Shown here: in pieces, positions 33,906-45,393 of the stretch
Numbering within the stretch: position 1 is the first letter of the stretch
Layout of the letters: each line of letters begins with the position of its first letter
Source: Alectoria sarmentosa
Taxonomy: Eukaryota; Ascomycota; Lecanoromycetes; Lecanorales; Parmeliaceae
Length of the DNA: 49,120 bases
NCBI GenBank assembly: GCA_009733775.1
Contig: WOGZ01000252.1
Coordinates: 1 to 49,120 of the forward strand
Direction: 5' to 3'
Made by a program: the position numbers and the translations under genes
Notes under the pieces: generated by a model
The model's database searches: none
What the model saw: the letters and a program-made list of their open reading frames with translations, nothing else
What the model was told of the DNA's origin: nothing

Positions 33906-35270
33906 AACTTTATTTATTTTTCTTATCGACTTTAAAAGAGAAATAATTCATTATTTTAAAAAAATTATCGAAAAATGATGATATCAAATCGATAATTAAA
34001 TAATTGATAAATATATCAAATAACGTTATTTAAAACGTCGATAATATTTAAAACGTTAATAAATTAAATTCTTCTCAATTTATTATCACATCGAAATCGA
34101 TATCATTTATTAATAATCTTTTTTTCGTTGAAAACGATTTCATTAATTTCACGAAATCGTTATTCAATTCGTTATTGATATTAAAAAGATTATTTATTTT
34201 CATTAATTTTCAAAATAATTTTTTATCTCATTCATTTATTGAATTATAACTTTTTTCAAAAAACAATTAAAAAACTTTTTAATTTATATTTGAAAAATAT
34301 CAATCGTTTCGCTCGCTTTTTTTACGTCAAAAATCATTTTGACGTTTATCAAAAATTTTCAAAAAAGATTAATTGATACAAAAATTAACGAAAAAATCAA
34401 TTTTTATAAAATTTAACACGATTATCATTAATTCGTTTTTGTTTATAAATAAAAACTCAATAACATCAAAATCGATATTCATAAATGATTAAATACATTT
34501 TTAATTTAACGAGATTTTTTATGCTTTTATTAAAAACGAATTTAAAATTATATTTATATTGATTTAATTATAAAATTCGTCGAAAGAACGCGAAAAATAA
34601 AATAAATTTAACGATTTAAGATCGTTTAACAATGTTATTAATATTATTAATAATAATAATTAATCACGATTCAATATTTAAAATCTCGAATTTTTTCATT
34701 TTAACGTTTCAAAGTCATATAATTTTAAACATATAATTTATAATTATAAAAAAATCATTTTTAAAAAGGTTTACATTTTTAATAAGCGTGTTTATGATTA
34801 TATTTTATTTATCGATGAAATTATTATTAAAAAAAATCTTTTTTTTTATTTTCGAAATTTAACATTAAATTAATATTTCGAAAAAATCGACGATTTCAAA
34901 TGAAAAGTCTTTAAAAATATGATATTAATCGACTTTATCGATTAATTAACATTACGATTCAAAATAAATATAATTAAAATAATAAATAAATTGCACATCG
35001 AGAATTTTTTTTTTAAAAATGTTATTAAAAAACGCGATTTTTAAAAATATTTATAAAATGTTTAATTATACGTCACGATATTAAACGTAAATAATTATCA
35101 CGCTTATTTGATATGAATATAACAAAATTTTAACGTCGAAATTTGATTAATAATATTAATGTCGACGTTTATCACGATTATGCAAACGTTTATAAAAAAA
35201 TAAAAAATAAAAAAAGATTTATAAAAGGTTATAAACGAGCGTTAACGAATTAATCGTTCAAAATAAATCG
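33906..35270. other. Gypsy-1 gag-side sequence, no domain recognised
   Basis: RIP-decayed sequence between the hexapeptide repeat and protease. No frame longer than about 60 codons and no zinc-knuckle pattern was recognised by eye. Confidence 0.4.
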
Positions 35271-35273
35271 ATA

Positions 35274-35549
35274 ATGCATAATTTAAATAATAAAATTAAA
35301 ATTAATATAATAAATCTTGATAACAAAATTTTAATATTAAAAAATCTTTTTTTTATTAAAATGAAATTAATTATTTATAATATCAATTTCAACAATTTAA
35401 TCGATTATATTATTAATATAATAATCGTCAAAAAACATATTAATTATATTAAAGTGAATATGTTAATTAAAAAAAATATTCATTTTTTCTTTTATAAACA
35501 AAATTTCAAAATCAATTATAAATCATCGCTTTTCAAAATAAATTATTAA
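35274..35549 (+). pseudogene. Gypsy-1 retropepsin remnant
   Basis: A 91-codon frame containing KKHINYIKVNMLIKKNIHFFFYKQNFKINY. This resembles the H-VDNLKANMLIG-DIL-PE-F-IDY segment of fungal Ty3/Gypsy protease regions and is the same landmark seen in Gypsy-2. The position upstream of RT fits. Confidence 0.5.
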
Positions 35550-37635
35550 TAATTATAATTTCAATAATCGATATTATTCAATCGACGAAGATTTTTTAAC
35601 AATTTAATTATTTTTTTTATCAATCAAATAATAATAAAAATAATTCGAATTATTAAAAGAATTATAATCCTTTTTTTCGAAAAAGAAGAGATCAATTTGA
35701 TAATAATTCAAAATAACGATATTAATAAAATGTTAATTATATTTTTTTTTAATCGACGATCATCTATTATAAAAATTCTCAAGATTTATATTCAAAAAAC
35801 GATTATAAAATATATTAATTTAATAAATTTTAAAATGAAGAATTCGATTTTATTTCGAATAATTTCGAATATTATATCAATGTTAATAATGAATTATTAA
35901 TATTTATAAATCAATTTGAAAATAATAAAAAGAACGTCAATATTGATATTAACGTTTATTATATATCAACGAATTATTTTAATTCATATTTTGTGAAATC
36001 ACGATTAATAAAATTTAAAATGTGTTGAAAATGCAAAAAAAGTTTTTTTTCGAGAAACAAATTGTATGCTCATTTTAAAATTTATAAAAAAAAAATTAAA
36101 AATATTAATAAGATCGTCTTCAATATGAAAATCGCATTTATTATTTTCATTATAAAGATTATGATAATTTTTATTAATAATAATAAAATTATTAATAACG
36201 AACAAAAGAAGATTAAAAAAATAATATATTTCATAAATTTCGAATATTTTATTATTAAATCAATATCGAAAAAGATATCGAATATAAGATTCATTTTCAG
36301 AAAATAACATTTCATTATTTTAATAATGTTTTTTATTTTATGAGAAATTAAAATTATCATATATGTAAATTCAAAATGCATTATATCGTTAATTAATAAA
36401 AAAATTTTGAAATTTTTTTTATTAAATGTTTTAATTAAAAGAATTAAAATAAATATTAATATTAAAAGAATCGATATTTTTAAATATATGATCAATGATT
36501 ATTATCTTCTCGATTTATACATTTTTGATACATTTAATAATTAATAATTAATAATTCATATACGTAAAAAAATGCATATTATCGATAATTTCAAAATAAA
36601 AATACTTTTAAAAATAAATATTTTAAATTTAAAATATATAAACATTGACGTTAATGAGAAAAAGTTATTGATTAAAAATTATAATAATTTAATAATGAAT
36701 ATTCAAATCAAAATCAAGAATAACGTTAACGTATAATAAATAATATATAATTAAAAAAAAATTGTGATCTCTTTTAAATCGATAATAAAAATATTTATCG
36801 AATTACGTATCTTAACGCTTTTATCAAATAAAAATTAATTATTCAAATTTAATTATATAAAAACTTATATTCACATAATAAACGTCGAGATTTCTTTTAT
36901 TTATATTAAAAATAATATTAATATTATTAAAATCGTATTTTAACATTTCAATTTAAATATTATTATTAAATATAACGTCGATTCATATCTCGTTATTCAT
37001 TTAAATAATTATGATTTAATAACGAAAAATCGAAAATTAAGAATTAACGCGTTAAAAAATAATTTTGATATTAAAATAAATAATAATATTTTAATGTGTG
37101 ATATCAAAAAATAAATCGTTAATTTAAAAATTTTAATAATCGAATACGTCGATATTTAAAAAGACATTAATAAAATTATAAACGTTTTAAAAAATGATTT
37201 TATGAAAATCAATTTGAATATCGATTAAAATTTTATATCGATTTTTAAATTCGCTCAAAAAATTTACCCGCTTAATGCGATAAACAAAAAAACAATTAAT
37301 AAAAAATTCGATAAATTATATACGCAAAACAAAATAAAATAAATAATAAAACTTATATTTTTTTTTTGATTTATGTTTATAATTTGAAAAATAATATTCG
37401 AAAAATCGAAAAAATTATCAAAAAGAAAATCAAAAATAATGATAAATATTCGTGAATTTAATCGAATCATTATCATGAATTTTTATTTATTATCGTTATA
37501 AAATAACGTGATTAATTTATTATGAAATATGAAATATATTAATATTCTTAATAATTTTTTTTTTTTTTTTAATTTGACGTTTAATTCGAGAATTAACATA
37601 AATAAATAATCACTTTTTATCAAAAATTCGAATAT

Positions 37636-37900
37636 TTCAAGATCGTTATAATAAATTTCAAAGATTCATTATTATACGTGCAACGTATTATAAACAAAAA
37701 ATTAAGATTTTTTAAAAATTTCATTAAAACCTATATCGACGATTTGATAATATTTTCAAAAAACTTCGAATTGCATATTGAACATTTTTATAAATTTTTT
37801 CAATTGTTAAAAAAGTTAAAAATTATCATTAATTTAAAAAAAACATTTTTGAATTATTTAAACGTCACTTTTCTCGAATAAAAGATCAACATTTTCAAAT
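37636..37900 (+). pseudogene. Gypsy-1 reverse transcriptase remnant
   Basis: The open frame 37678-37881 reads QRIINKKLRFFKNFIKTYIDD, then LIIFSKNFELHIEHFYKFFQLLKKLKIIINLKKTF. This is the Ty3/Gypsy RT palm, and both catalytic Asp codons are retained (YIDD at 37732-37743). It is the best preserved pol segment in the window, but stops close it on both sides. Confidence 0.85.
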
Positions 37901-38218
37901 TATTTATAATAAAAAAACGAATTAAAATCTTAACGAATATCAAATTTTTTATCAATCTCGAAATTTTAAAATATTATTTCGAATTGATAAAATGAATAAA
38001 AATCAAAATTATGTATTATTCGTAAAAGACGAAATTTTTTTAATAAAAAAAAATCTTTTTATTAAAAAAATCGTTTATCGTTAAAGAATAAAAACGATAA
38101 AAATTTATTAAGAGAACTTTTATCGATAAAAAATAATTATTATTTAATTTTTTTCATTTATTATAAGATTTTTTCTTTTCGTCGAATTTTTTAATACATT
38201 TTAATCGAAAATAATAAA

Positions 38219-38570
38219 TTTATATCGATATCGATGTTTTCAAAAAACGCGATTTTAATATTCATATATATTATATCAAAAATAATTTCAAAAATAATGA
38301 TTTTTTTAAAAGCGATATTATATTTTTTTTTTTTTTTAAATCGTTAAATGATATTAAATTTCGTTATTAATTAATCGAATTAAAAATTATCGAATTAATT
38401 TGAACAATTCGCAAGATTAAACATTATATTAACAATTCGTTATATATCATAATTGTATATACGAATTATTTAATAACAATTAACATTATTAAATAAATAA
38501 ATTTAATATCATCTTTAATAAATAAATTGAATTTACGCTTAATAAAAACATTATAATATTTATTACAATT
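38219..38570 (+). pseudogene. Gypsy-1 RNase H remnant
   Basis: The frame reads IYIDIDVFKKRDFNIHIYYIKNNF, then FKSLNDIKFRY, ELKIIELI, stop, TIRKIKHYI and INIIKINKFNIIFNK. In Ty3/Gypsy RNase H the equivalent is DVDASK--GFG--IYH, SKSLN-AEKRYWPTELEV and INI-KQT--NT-S-DK. Several DNA-level G-to-A changes explain the losses. Confidence 0.65.
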
Positions 38571-41500
38571 CAAATTTAATGTTTATTATAAATCTAATAA
38601 ATAATACGTAATATCGAATATTCTTTTTAAACTCATAAATGAATCGATATTCGAAAAAAAACATGTTAATTTCAAAAGAAAACACTCTTAATAAGATATT
38701 TATTTTTAATGAATTTTTAATAAAAATATTAAAAAAATTCAAGACGAAAATTTAAATTTTTTATATTAAAAATAAAAAATAAATCAAAATATAAAAAATA
38801 TTAAAAAACGAAAATTCAATTTTTGATATTTAATTTCATCTCGTCAATGATTTATTATATTTCACGAATTTTTTTAACAAAATGCGATTTTATTTATTCA
38901 AAAAATTTGAAAAAAAATCTTTTAATAAATATATAATGAAAATGCATATATCGAATTTAATAAAACATATAAAATGATTATAAATAATTATTTTTTTAAA
39001 AAATTTACTCGTCGATTTTATTATTATATTTATTATTATTATAAATGCAACATTAATTAAATAAAACGTTATGCGAAATACGATTTATTCATTTTTATAA
39101 TCGAATTATCAATATCACATCACATAATTATTATTGATTTTATATTAACATTATCAAAAAAAACAAAAAAAATAAACATTATTATATTAATAATTTATAA
39201 ATTTTTCAAAAAAATTATTTTTATTTTTAATAAAAACATCTTTTTAATGAAAAATTAAATCGAAATCTTTTTGAATAAAATTATCGATTGAAATTTATTA
39301 ATAACATTTATTTTTAATCGCGATAAAAAATTCATATTCGTTTTTTAAAAATTCATTTTCAAAAAATTAAATGTTAATTTCTTAATTAATATTGCATATT
39401 ATTCATAAATCGATAATTAATCAAAAAGAATTAATTAAATAATTAAAATTATTTTGCGTTATTAATTAACGAGTAATTTCATCGTCGATTAAATAAAATA
39501 TTTATTATATTTATATAACATATTTAATAATTTATCAAACTCGATTATAAAGTTAAATATAAATAAAATCATTTACGATTATCATTTTCGCGATATTTTT
39601 TCATTATTAATTTCAAATCAAATTCGAAATAACGAATTTATATTAAAACGATTTATTAATATCAAAAACATCGAAAAAATAATCGTTTAAATTAACGTTA
39701 AAGCGAAAATTGTTTACGATGTTCATTATCAATTAATTTTTTTTAACAAAAATGAAAAAAAAAATTTGAAATTTTATTATAAATATAATTTATTTAAAAT
39801 TTTTAATTTCAAATTTATTAATTAAAAAATAAGCTCGTTTAAAATTCTTTAAAAAATCGATAATTTAATATACAAAATAAATGTATTAATTCATTAATAA
39901 ATTTATTTCATTATATCAATTACGCAATTCAATTAACGTTTAAAAACGAAAATTTATATAATCGTTTTATTCGATTTAATTATTCATTAATAATTATCAA
40001 ATTCAATAAGAAATGATATAAATATATCGTAAAAAAATTGATTAATAAACGTTAACGTCGTTATAAAATGAAAAAGTTGATAATTAAATATCTCATACAA
40101 TGATTAAAATAAAAATTAAAATTCGATTAATAATATAAAAATGATTTATTGAAAAATACAAAAAATTTGATTAATAAATATAAAAAGATTCACACATTTG
40201 AGCAACAAATTTCAAAATGTGATTAATTAAAAAAAAATGTTAAATTTGTAATCGTTTTAATTAATATATCTCCGCAATAATATACAAAATGTGATAAATT
40301 GAAAAAAATCGTTAATGTTTTTAATGTTAATCATAATAATTTTTAATTATAATTAATATGTTTATTTATGCAAAATGAAAACGTTAAATTATCATTTCAA
40401 AACGTTAAAACAAATGTTCATTATTTGATTATGAATATATTTATTAAAAATGAATTTATAATTAATTAACGCGATAGACAATCGCATTAAAGCGAAAATA
40501 AAATTTAACACGAAATTTTATATTATTAATTTATTTTTTTAACATCAAATATTTTGTGATTATTATTCACTTTATCATTTTTATTTAACGATTATTTTAT
40601 TTATTAATTTAATCACGATGAATTTTATTAACATTAATAAAAAATTGATTAAATCGAAAAAACAAAAAAAATAATCACTCGTTATATAATTTATCGAAAA
40701 AATTATCGAATTAATAATTATTTTAATTAATAATATTCGAAATATAACGAATAACGATATTATTTTAAAATTAATATCGAAAAAGTATTTATTAATAAAC
40801 GAGAAAAGATATTAAGCGTGAAAATTAAAGAATTAAAATTATTATAAAAAAATATATGTGTAATCATAAAGTTTTATTTTCGTCGATTTAAAAAAAAAAT
40901 ATTGAATTAATATTAAATTAATTTATAAAAAAACTTAAATTCAAGAATATAAAGAATTATTCTTTTATCGAAACATTATTATTTGATTTTCTTATTTATA
41001 AAATAATAAAAACACAAATCTCGCAACGAGAAAAAAATAAATGATAATCAAAAATCTTTTAAACAATTAAATACATTATTATAAATAAAATGAATATAAA
41101 TTTGATAATAAACGAATTTGAGCGCGATGAAAATAAGAATATTATATATATGCAATTATATTATTTATATAACGATAAAAAAATTGAACGAATAAAATCA
41201 ATTAATTCAAATTTTTAAAAAATCGAAAAAAAGATAAAATTTTATAAATTCAAAAAAAATAAATTTTATTTCATTTACGAAAAGAAAACATTTTATTATT
41301 TATACATAATAAATAACGATTTATATATATCATTATTTTTACAATTTGCGTTGATAAAATAAATTTTTATTAAACGCTTTAATTCAATTATTAATCAAAT
41401 AAACAAATTTTTAAATCGCTTATTATTATTATCGATTTTGACTCTTTTTAATAAATCTTCAATTTTAATTATTCTTATTAAATCGATCTTTATTTTATTA

Positions 41501-43420
41501 TCAATTAAAATGAAATTTCGTTTTATTAATAAAATCGCGTTAATAATTATAATAAAAAACACGTCGAATGTTATATAAAGATTAAAAGATTTCTAAAATC
41601 AATTTAAGTCATTTTTATTAAAAATCATATCATCAAAGTTTTTGATTTTGATAAAATAATCATTCAAAATAATGTTAATAAACATTTAAATCAAAATTAA
41701 AAATAAATTAACGTTTTTAATGAAAAAGACGAAAAAAATGAAAATAATAATTAATGTTATTATTTTTTTGATAATCAAATATATCGAATTTAATGATATA
41801 ATGACATAAAAATTAATTATTATTAATAAACATATTTATGTAATCTTAAATCAAAATGTTAATTTAAATAAATTATCAAATGAAATATAATTATAAATTT
41901 ATAAAAATAAATTTGAGATTTTCAAAGACGTTTTACGAGCATATATAAAAATAATTAATAATGTTATAATTAAAGATGTGAATAATAATAATATTATTAA
42001 AAATTAAATTATCGAGATTCTCGTCAAGAAAAAGCTTTTCGATTTATCGAAAAAATTTAAATTCAATTTTTATTACACATATCAATACATTATATTATAA
42101 TTCTTCGCGAATTTAAATATCGAAAACAATTAAATGAAAACGATTTATATCAAATATGAGAAAATCGATTTTATCAAAAAAAATTAAATCAAAATTCATA
42201 AAAAAGAAATGTTCGATAATGAAATCAAAATCGAATTTTAAGAATTTTATATTTATCATAAATTTAATAAAGCATTTATAATTAATATAATTAAAAACAA
42301 AAAATCATACGCGCTTATAACAAATTTTAATTGATAAAATAATATTTTATATATATCGATAAAATATAAATGTATAATTAATGTTAATAATCAAATTAAT
42401 TTAAATGTGAATCGATATAATAAAATTAATTACGCGTTATTAAAGTGTGTTAAACAATTTTATCAATTAATATCAAAAATGAAAAAGAATAACACGATAA
42501 TCGAATAACGTTATAAATTTAACATTATATCGTATTATTCGATAATCGAAAAACATATTAACATTATTAATAATAATGAAAACGATAACGATAATAATTA
42601 AAAAATATATAAGCTCAATTTTCGAAAAAAAAAAAATAAGATTAAAAATAATTTATATAAATAATTTATATATTCGTTTAGAAAAAAAATCGTTAAAATG
42701 AATATTCGCGTTGAAATAAATGTTATTATCGAATTAATTATCGCATTTGATATAAAAATCATTTTTAAATGATATAAAATTTTAAAAAAAAACGACGCGA
42801 AAATTATAATGAAATATAATGATAAAATTAATTCAATCGATTCAAAATTATATATCGATTTAATTTATTATATCATCGATTTAATTTCATTTCGTCGACG
42901 ATTTATTTTCGAATTTTTATTCAATTTCTGCTTTAAAAATGAATTTTTTTTTAAATTAAAATTTTCAATTTTTGATCGAATAAATCAAATTAATTAAATT
43001 AAATTCGATTAAAAATATAAATATTTAATAAAAAAGTCTCTTTCGACGTTCGATATTATTATTAATAAATCAAAACATAATCGCTCATTGCGTTATTATA
43101 CGTTTACATTATTAAAAGATTATGAAAATAAAAAAATAACGAATATTAATATAAACGATAACATAAAAAACGTTTTTGATTTCGAATTTTAAAAAATCGG
43201 GAAATCTCAAAAAGTCGCGAACGTTGATAAATTAATAATTTTTAATGAAATTATTTAAAAATTATCAAATAAAAAATCTCGAATATGATTAAACACGTAA
43301 ACATTATAAAAATAATAAATAATTATCAAAGCACGTAAGCATCATAAAAATAATAAATAATTATTATTTTTCATCGAAAAGCATTATAAAAACATAATGC
43401 ATTGTTTATTATTCGTTAAT
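38571..43420 (+). other. Gypsy-1 3' internal region, unassigned
   Basis: The region should contain integrase, but no HHCC or YHPQTDGQ-like segment was found by eye. A 62-codon frame at 42809-42997 has a hydrophobic pattern and could be the integrase C-terminus. The length (4.85 kb) leaves room for an extra gene or another decayed insertion. No terminal repeats were spotted. Confidence 0.35.
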
Positions 43421-43678
43421 TATTAAAAAAATCGTTATGTTGTTATATTATCAAGCTCATTATATTTGTTTAATAAACGATATTTTGTCAAATTTATGAT
43501 TTGATAAGAAGTTGATATATAATTAATTCTCATAAAAGAATTGATTAATTTATAATTATTCAAAATATGATCTTTTTGATATATCACATTGTCGACATTA
43601 TTGTGTCGTCAATTATGAGCATATCGTTTATTATGAACTTGGTAAGCACCTCATAGCCAATCAATCGTATTCCCAACA
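43421..43678 (+). repeat. 3' LTR of Gypsy-1
   Basis: 258 bp, starting TATTAAAAAAATCGTTATG (RIPed) and ending TCGTATTCCCAACA, where the last 40 bp keep unmutated bases lost from the 5' LTR. Length is identical to the 5' LTR. Confidence 0.9.
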
Positions 43679-44577
43679 CCTCGCTTTTATAAAAGTTTTT
43701 TAATTTAATTAGTTTTCACATTATAAATAATTAATCGAATTTATTCGCAAAATTTCAAATATCAATCTTGACATTCCGTGCGAATAAATTTCAACTTATT
43801 AAAATTTAATTTAAAATTAATTTGTTATTATCACATTTATAATTATAAATTTTACGAATTTCTCTTTATAAAATTTATATTTGCGTTTAATTCAAATTTG
43901 AAATTTGCGTTATCATTTATAAAATCGTTATCATCGAATTTTTCGTTAATTGTCTTAAATATTCTCATCAAAATCATTATATTCTTTTTTTTAAACGCTT
44001 TTGTTATTATTATTATTATCATTATTATCGTTATAATATATCGATCGTAATTTGTATACACTTTATTAATTATTATTGTTAAACATTAATGTTTTAAAAC
44101 GATTCATAAATTTTATAATCGATCGCGAATATGCATATACAATTCGAAATATTTCGTTTAATCGAAGTATTTACTCTTATATATATTTATCGATTATATA
44201 TTACTCGATTTTTGATGTGCATTAAATGAATTAAAAATAAATTTATCAAAAAACGATTTTTCGTCAAAAAGTGGATTTTTTTTATGTGACATCGTGACGA
44301 ATATGTTCAAAAGAACATAATCGTTTTCAAAAAAAAAAATCGATTTCGGATTTTTTCATTATTCTTATTCAATTTTGAACATCGCGAGTTTTAAATCTCG
44401 TGTTTGATATTTGAATTATTATGAAACGTTTTCGATTACTTTTTCGAATTTTTTCGACTTTTTCAACTTTCACTCTTTCTACCCGACGTTCAAATCATAT
44501 AACATCTCGAATAAAAAAAACGAGAAAAATGATTCAAAACACTTTGATTTTCGAATTACAATGCGATCATGTAAGAA
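43679..44577 (+). other. Copia C2 3' non-coding region
   Basis: About 0.9 kb between the pol end and the 3' LTR. It matches C1 (2545-1870 and 4087-3840), C3 (14570-13700) and 540-1310. It includes the TTATTATTATCATT tract and the ~85-bp module (44340-44425). Two overlapping open frames at 44411-44684 run into the LTR and are not recognisable proteins. Confidence 0.65.
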
Positions 44578-44713
44578 TGTTGAAATGTGTTAATTATTTA
44601 AAACCTGAAAGGTTTATCGAGACAAGAAAGGTTTATCGAAATTTGACACATTTTGTATCTAGATGCTCTGTTGCAACTATTTAATCAATCAAATGTTTCA
44701 CCTACTTTCAATA
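44578..44713 (+). repeat. 3' LTR of Copia-1 copy C2
   Basis: 136 bp, from TGTTGAAATGTGTTAATTA to CTACTTTCAATA. It holds the two AGGTTTATCGA copies. It is less mutated than the 5' LTR in its last 40 bp (TTTCACCTACTTTCA against TTTTATTTATTTTTA). Confidence 0.9.
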
Positions 44714-44745
44714 GACAAATCTTCGATTCATTCATTTTTGAAAAA

Positions 44746-45165
44746 TTTGTTTATTATTTGTTGAATATCTGTCGAAAGTCTGTTGAAAATCTGTTAAACT
44801 TTCAATAACAATTTTTTGAACATTTATCAATGATTTTCAAATAACTTTCAACATTTATTTACTATTGTTTCGTGATATCTATAAATATATATTTTTGAAA
44901 TTTTTTTGAGTCACGTGACCCTATAATATATTGCTTTCAGAGGTCATTTATTATCATTTTTTGAAATCTTTATTCAAAAGTTTCAAAACGTTGATATTTA
45001 TTTAAATATACGTTTAACGAATTTTAAAGTTAATTTCCGCTAGCGTAAATTCTATTTTCGAATATTTAATTAATTAAAAATTATATGAAACACGTATTCA
45101 ATAAACTATTCAAAAAAATTAAATGTTGATAATTTTCAACAGATTGTCAACAGATTTTCAATAAA
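44746..45165. repeat. Inverted 11-bp-phased arrays of MITE-2
   Basis: Left array 44746-44800: TTTGTTTATTA, TTTGTTGAATA, TCTGTCGAAAG, TCTGTTGAAAA, TCTGTTAAACT. Right array 45133-45165 on the other strand: TTTATTGAAAA, TCTGTTGACAA, TCTGTTGAAAA. The spacing is exactly 11 bp throughout. The DNA between holds TCACGTGACC near 44912 and no gene. Confidence 0.8.
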
Positions 45166-45193
45166 TTCCTTCGACTGACTTGTTATTAACCAG

Positions 45194-45393
45194 AAATCTT
45201 ACTCTCGCGTTGTTACTCTAAGGTAATCATTAAGTTTTTAAAACATTATCAATTTTCTTATATGAAACACGTTAAAACGATAAACGATATGTCTTCATTT
45301 TATAAATCGTTTTATTTAAAAATTCGATTACGACAATTATATTTAACGATTCAATTGCGAAATATTCGTAATAAAAATCAAAAAATCAAAAAC
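45194..45393. other. Right flank of MITE-2
   Basis: AT-rich, with a less decayed start (TCTTACTCTCGCGTTG). No gene is seen. It leads into sequence at about 45395 that resembles the minus-strand Copia-3 copy at 17915. Confidence 0.4.

Larger units (their letters stand above)
32744..43678 (+). mobile_element. Gypsy-1: long Ty3/Gypsy element, 10.9 kb
   Basis: Two 258-bp LTRs (32744-33001, 43421-43678) are flanked by TCTCG (32739-32743) and CCTCG (43679-43683), a duplication with one RIP change. It lies in the Copia C2 3' non-coding zone. Protease, RT and RNase H remnants are recognisable in plus orientation. The internal 10.4 kb is extremely AT-rich. The 4.8 kb between RNase H and the 3' LTR is more than an integrase needs, and I could not assign it. 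Confidence 0.88.
18685..44713 (+). mobile_element. Copia-1 copy C2, host of the nested insertions
   Basis: A Ty1/Copia element on the plus strand with 136-bp LTRs (18685-18820, 44578-44713) and GACAA duplications at 18680-18684 and 44714-44718. Its own sequence is in four pieces: 18685-20186, 21140-21845, 29008-32743 and 43679-44713, about 6.97 kb in all. Guests are MITE-1, Gypsy-2 and Gypsy-1. The primer-binding region GATTATAAGCTCG directly follows the 5' LTR. About 0.9 kb of non-coding sequence follows pol before the 3' LTR. It is heavily decayed by C-to-T / G-to-A changes. Confidence 0.9.
18672..45185. mobile_element. MITE-2: candidate ~480-bp inverted-repeat element split by Copia C2
   Basis: The element comprises 18672-18684 plus 44719-45185. 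It is flanked by CTAACCAG (18664-18671) and TTAACCAG (45186-45193), an 8-bp duplication differing by one C-to-T change. Inside are inverted sub-terminal arrays in 11-bp register: five units at 44746-44800 (for example TCTGTTGAAAA) and three units in reverse at 45133-45165. The extreme termini (TTACGACAG... and reverse-complement TAACAAGTCAG...) match only weakly. An 8-bp duplication would fit a hAT-like transposase, but this is inference. Copia C2 entered it 13 bp from the left end. Confidence 0.5.

Noticed and set aside
36005..36495. Overlapping hydrophobic frames of 66-137 codons that resemble membrane proteins
   Set aside because: They are lysine/isoleucine/phenylalanine-rich frames in extreme AT sequence inside Gypsy-1, present on both strands, as expected from composition.
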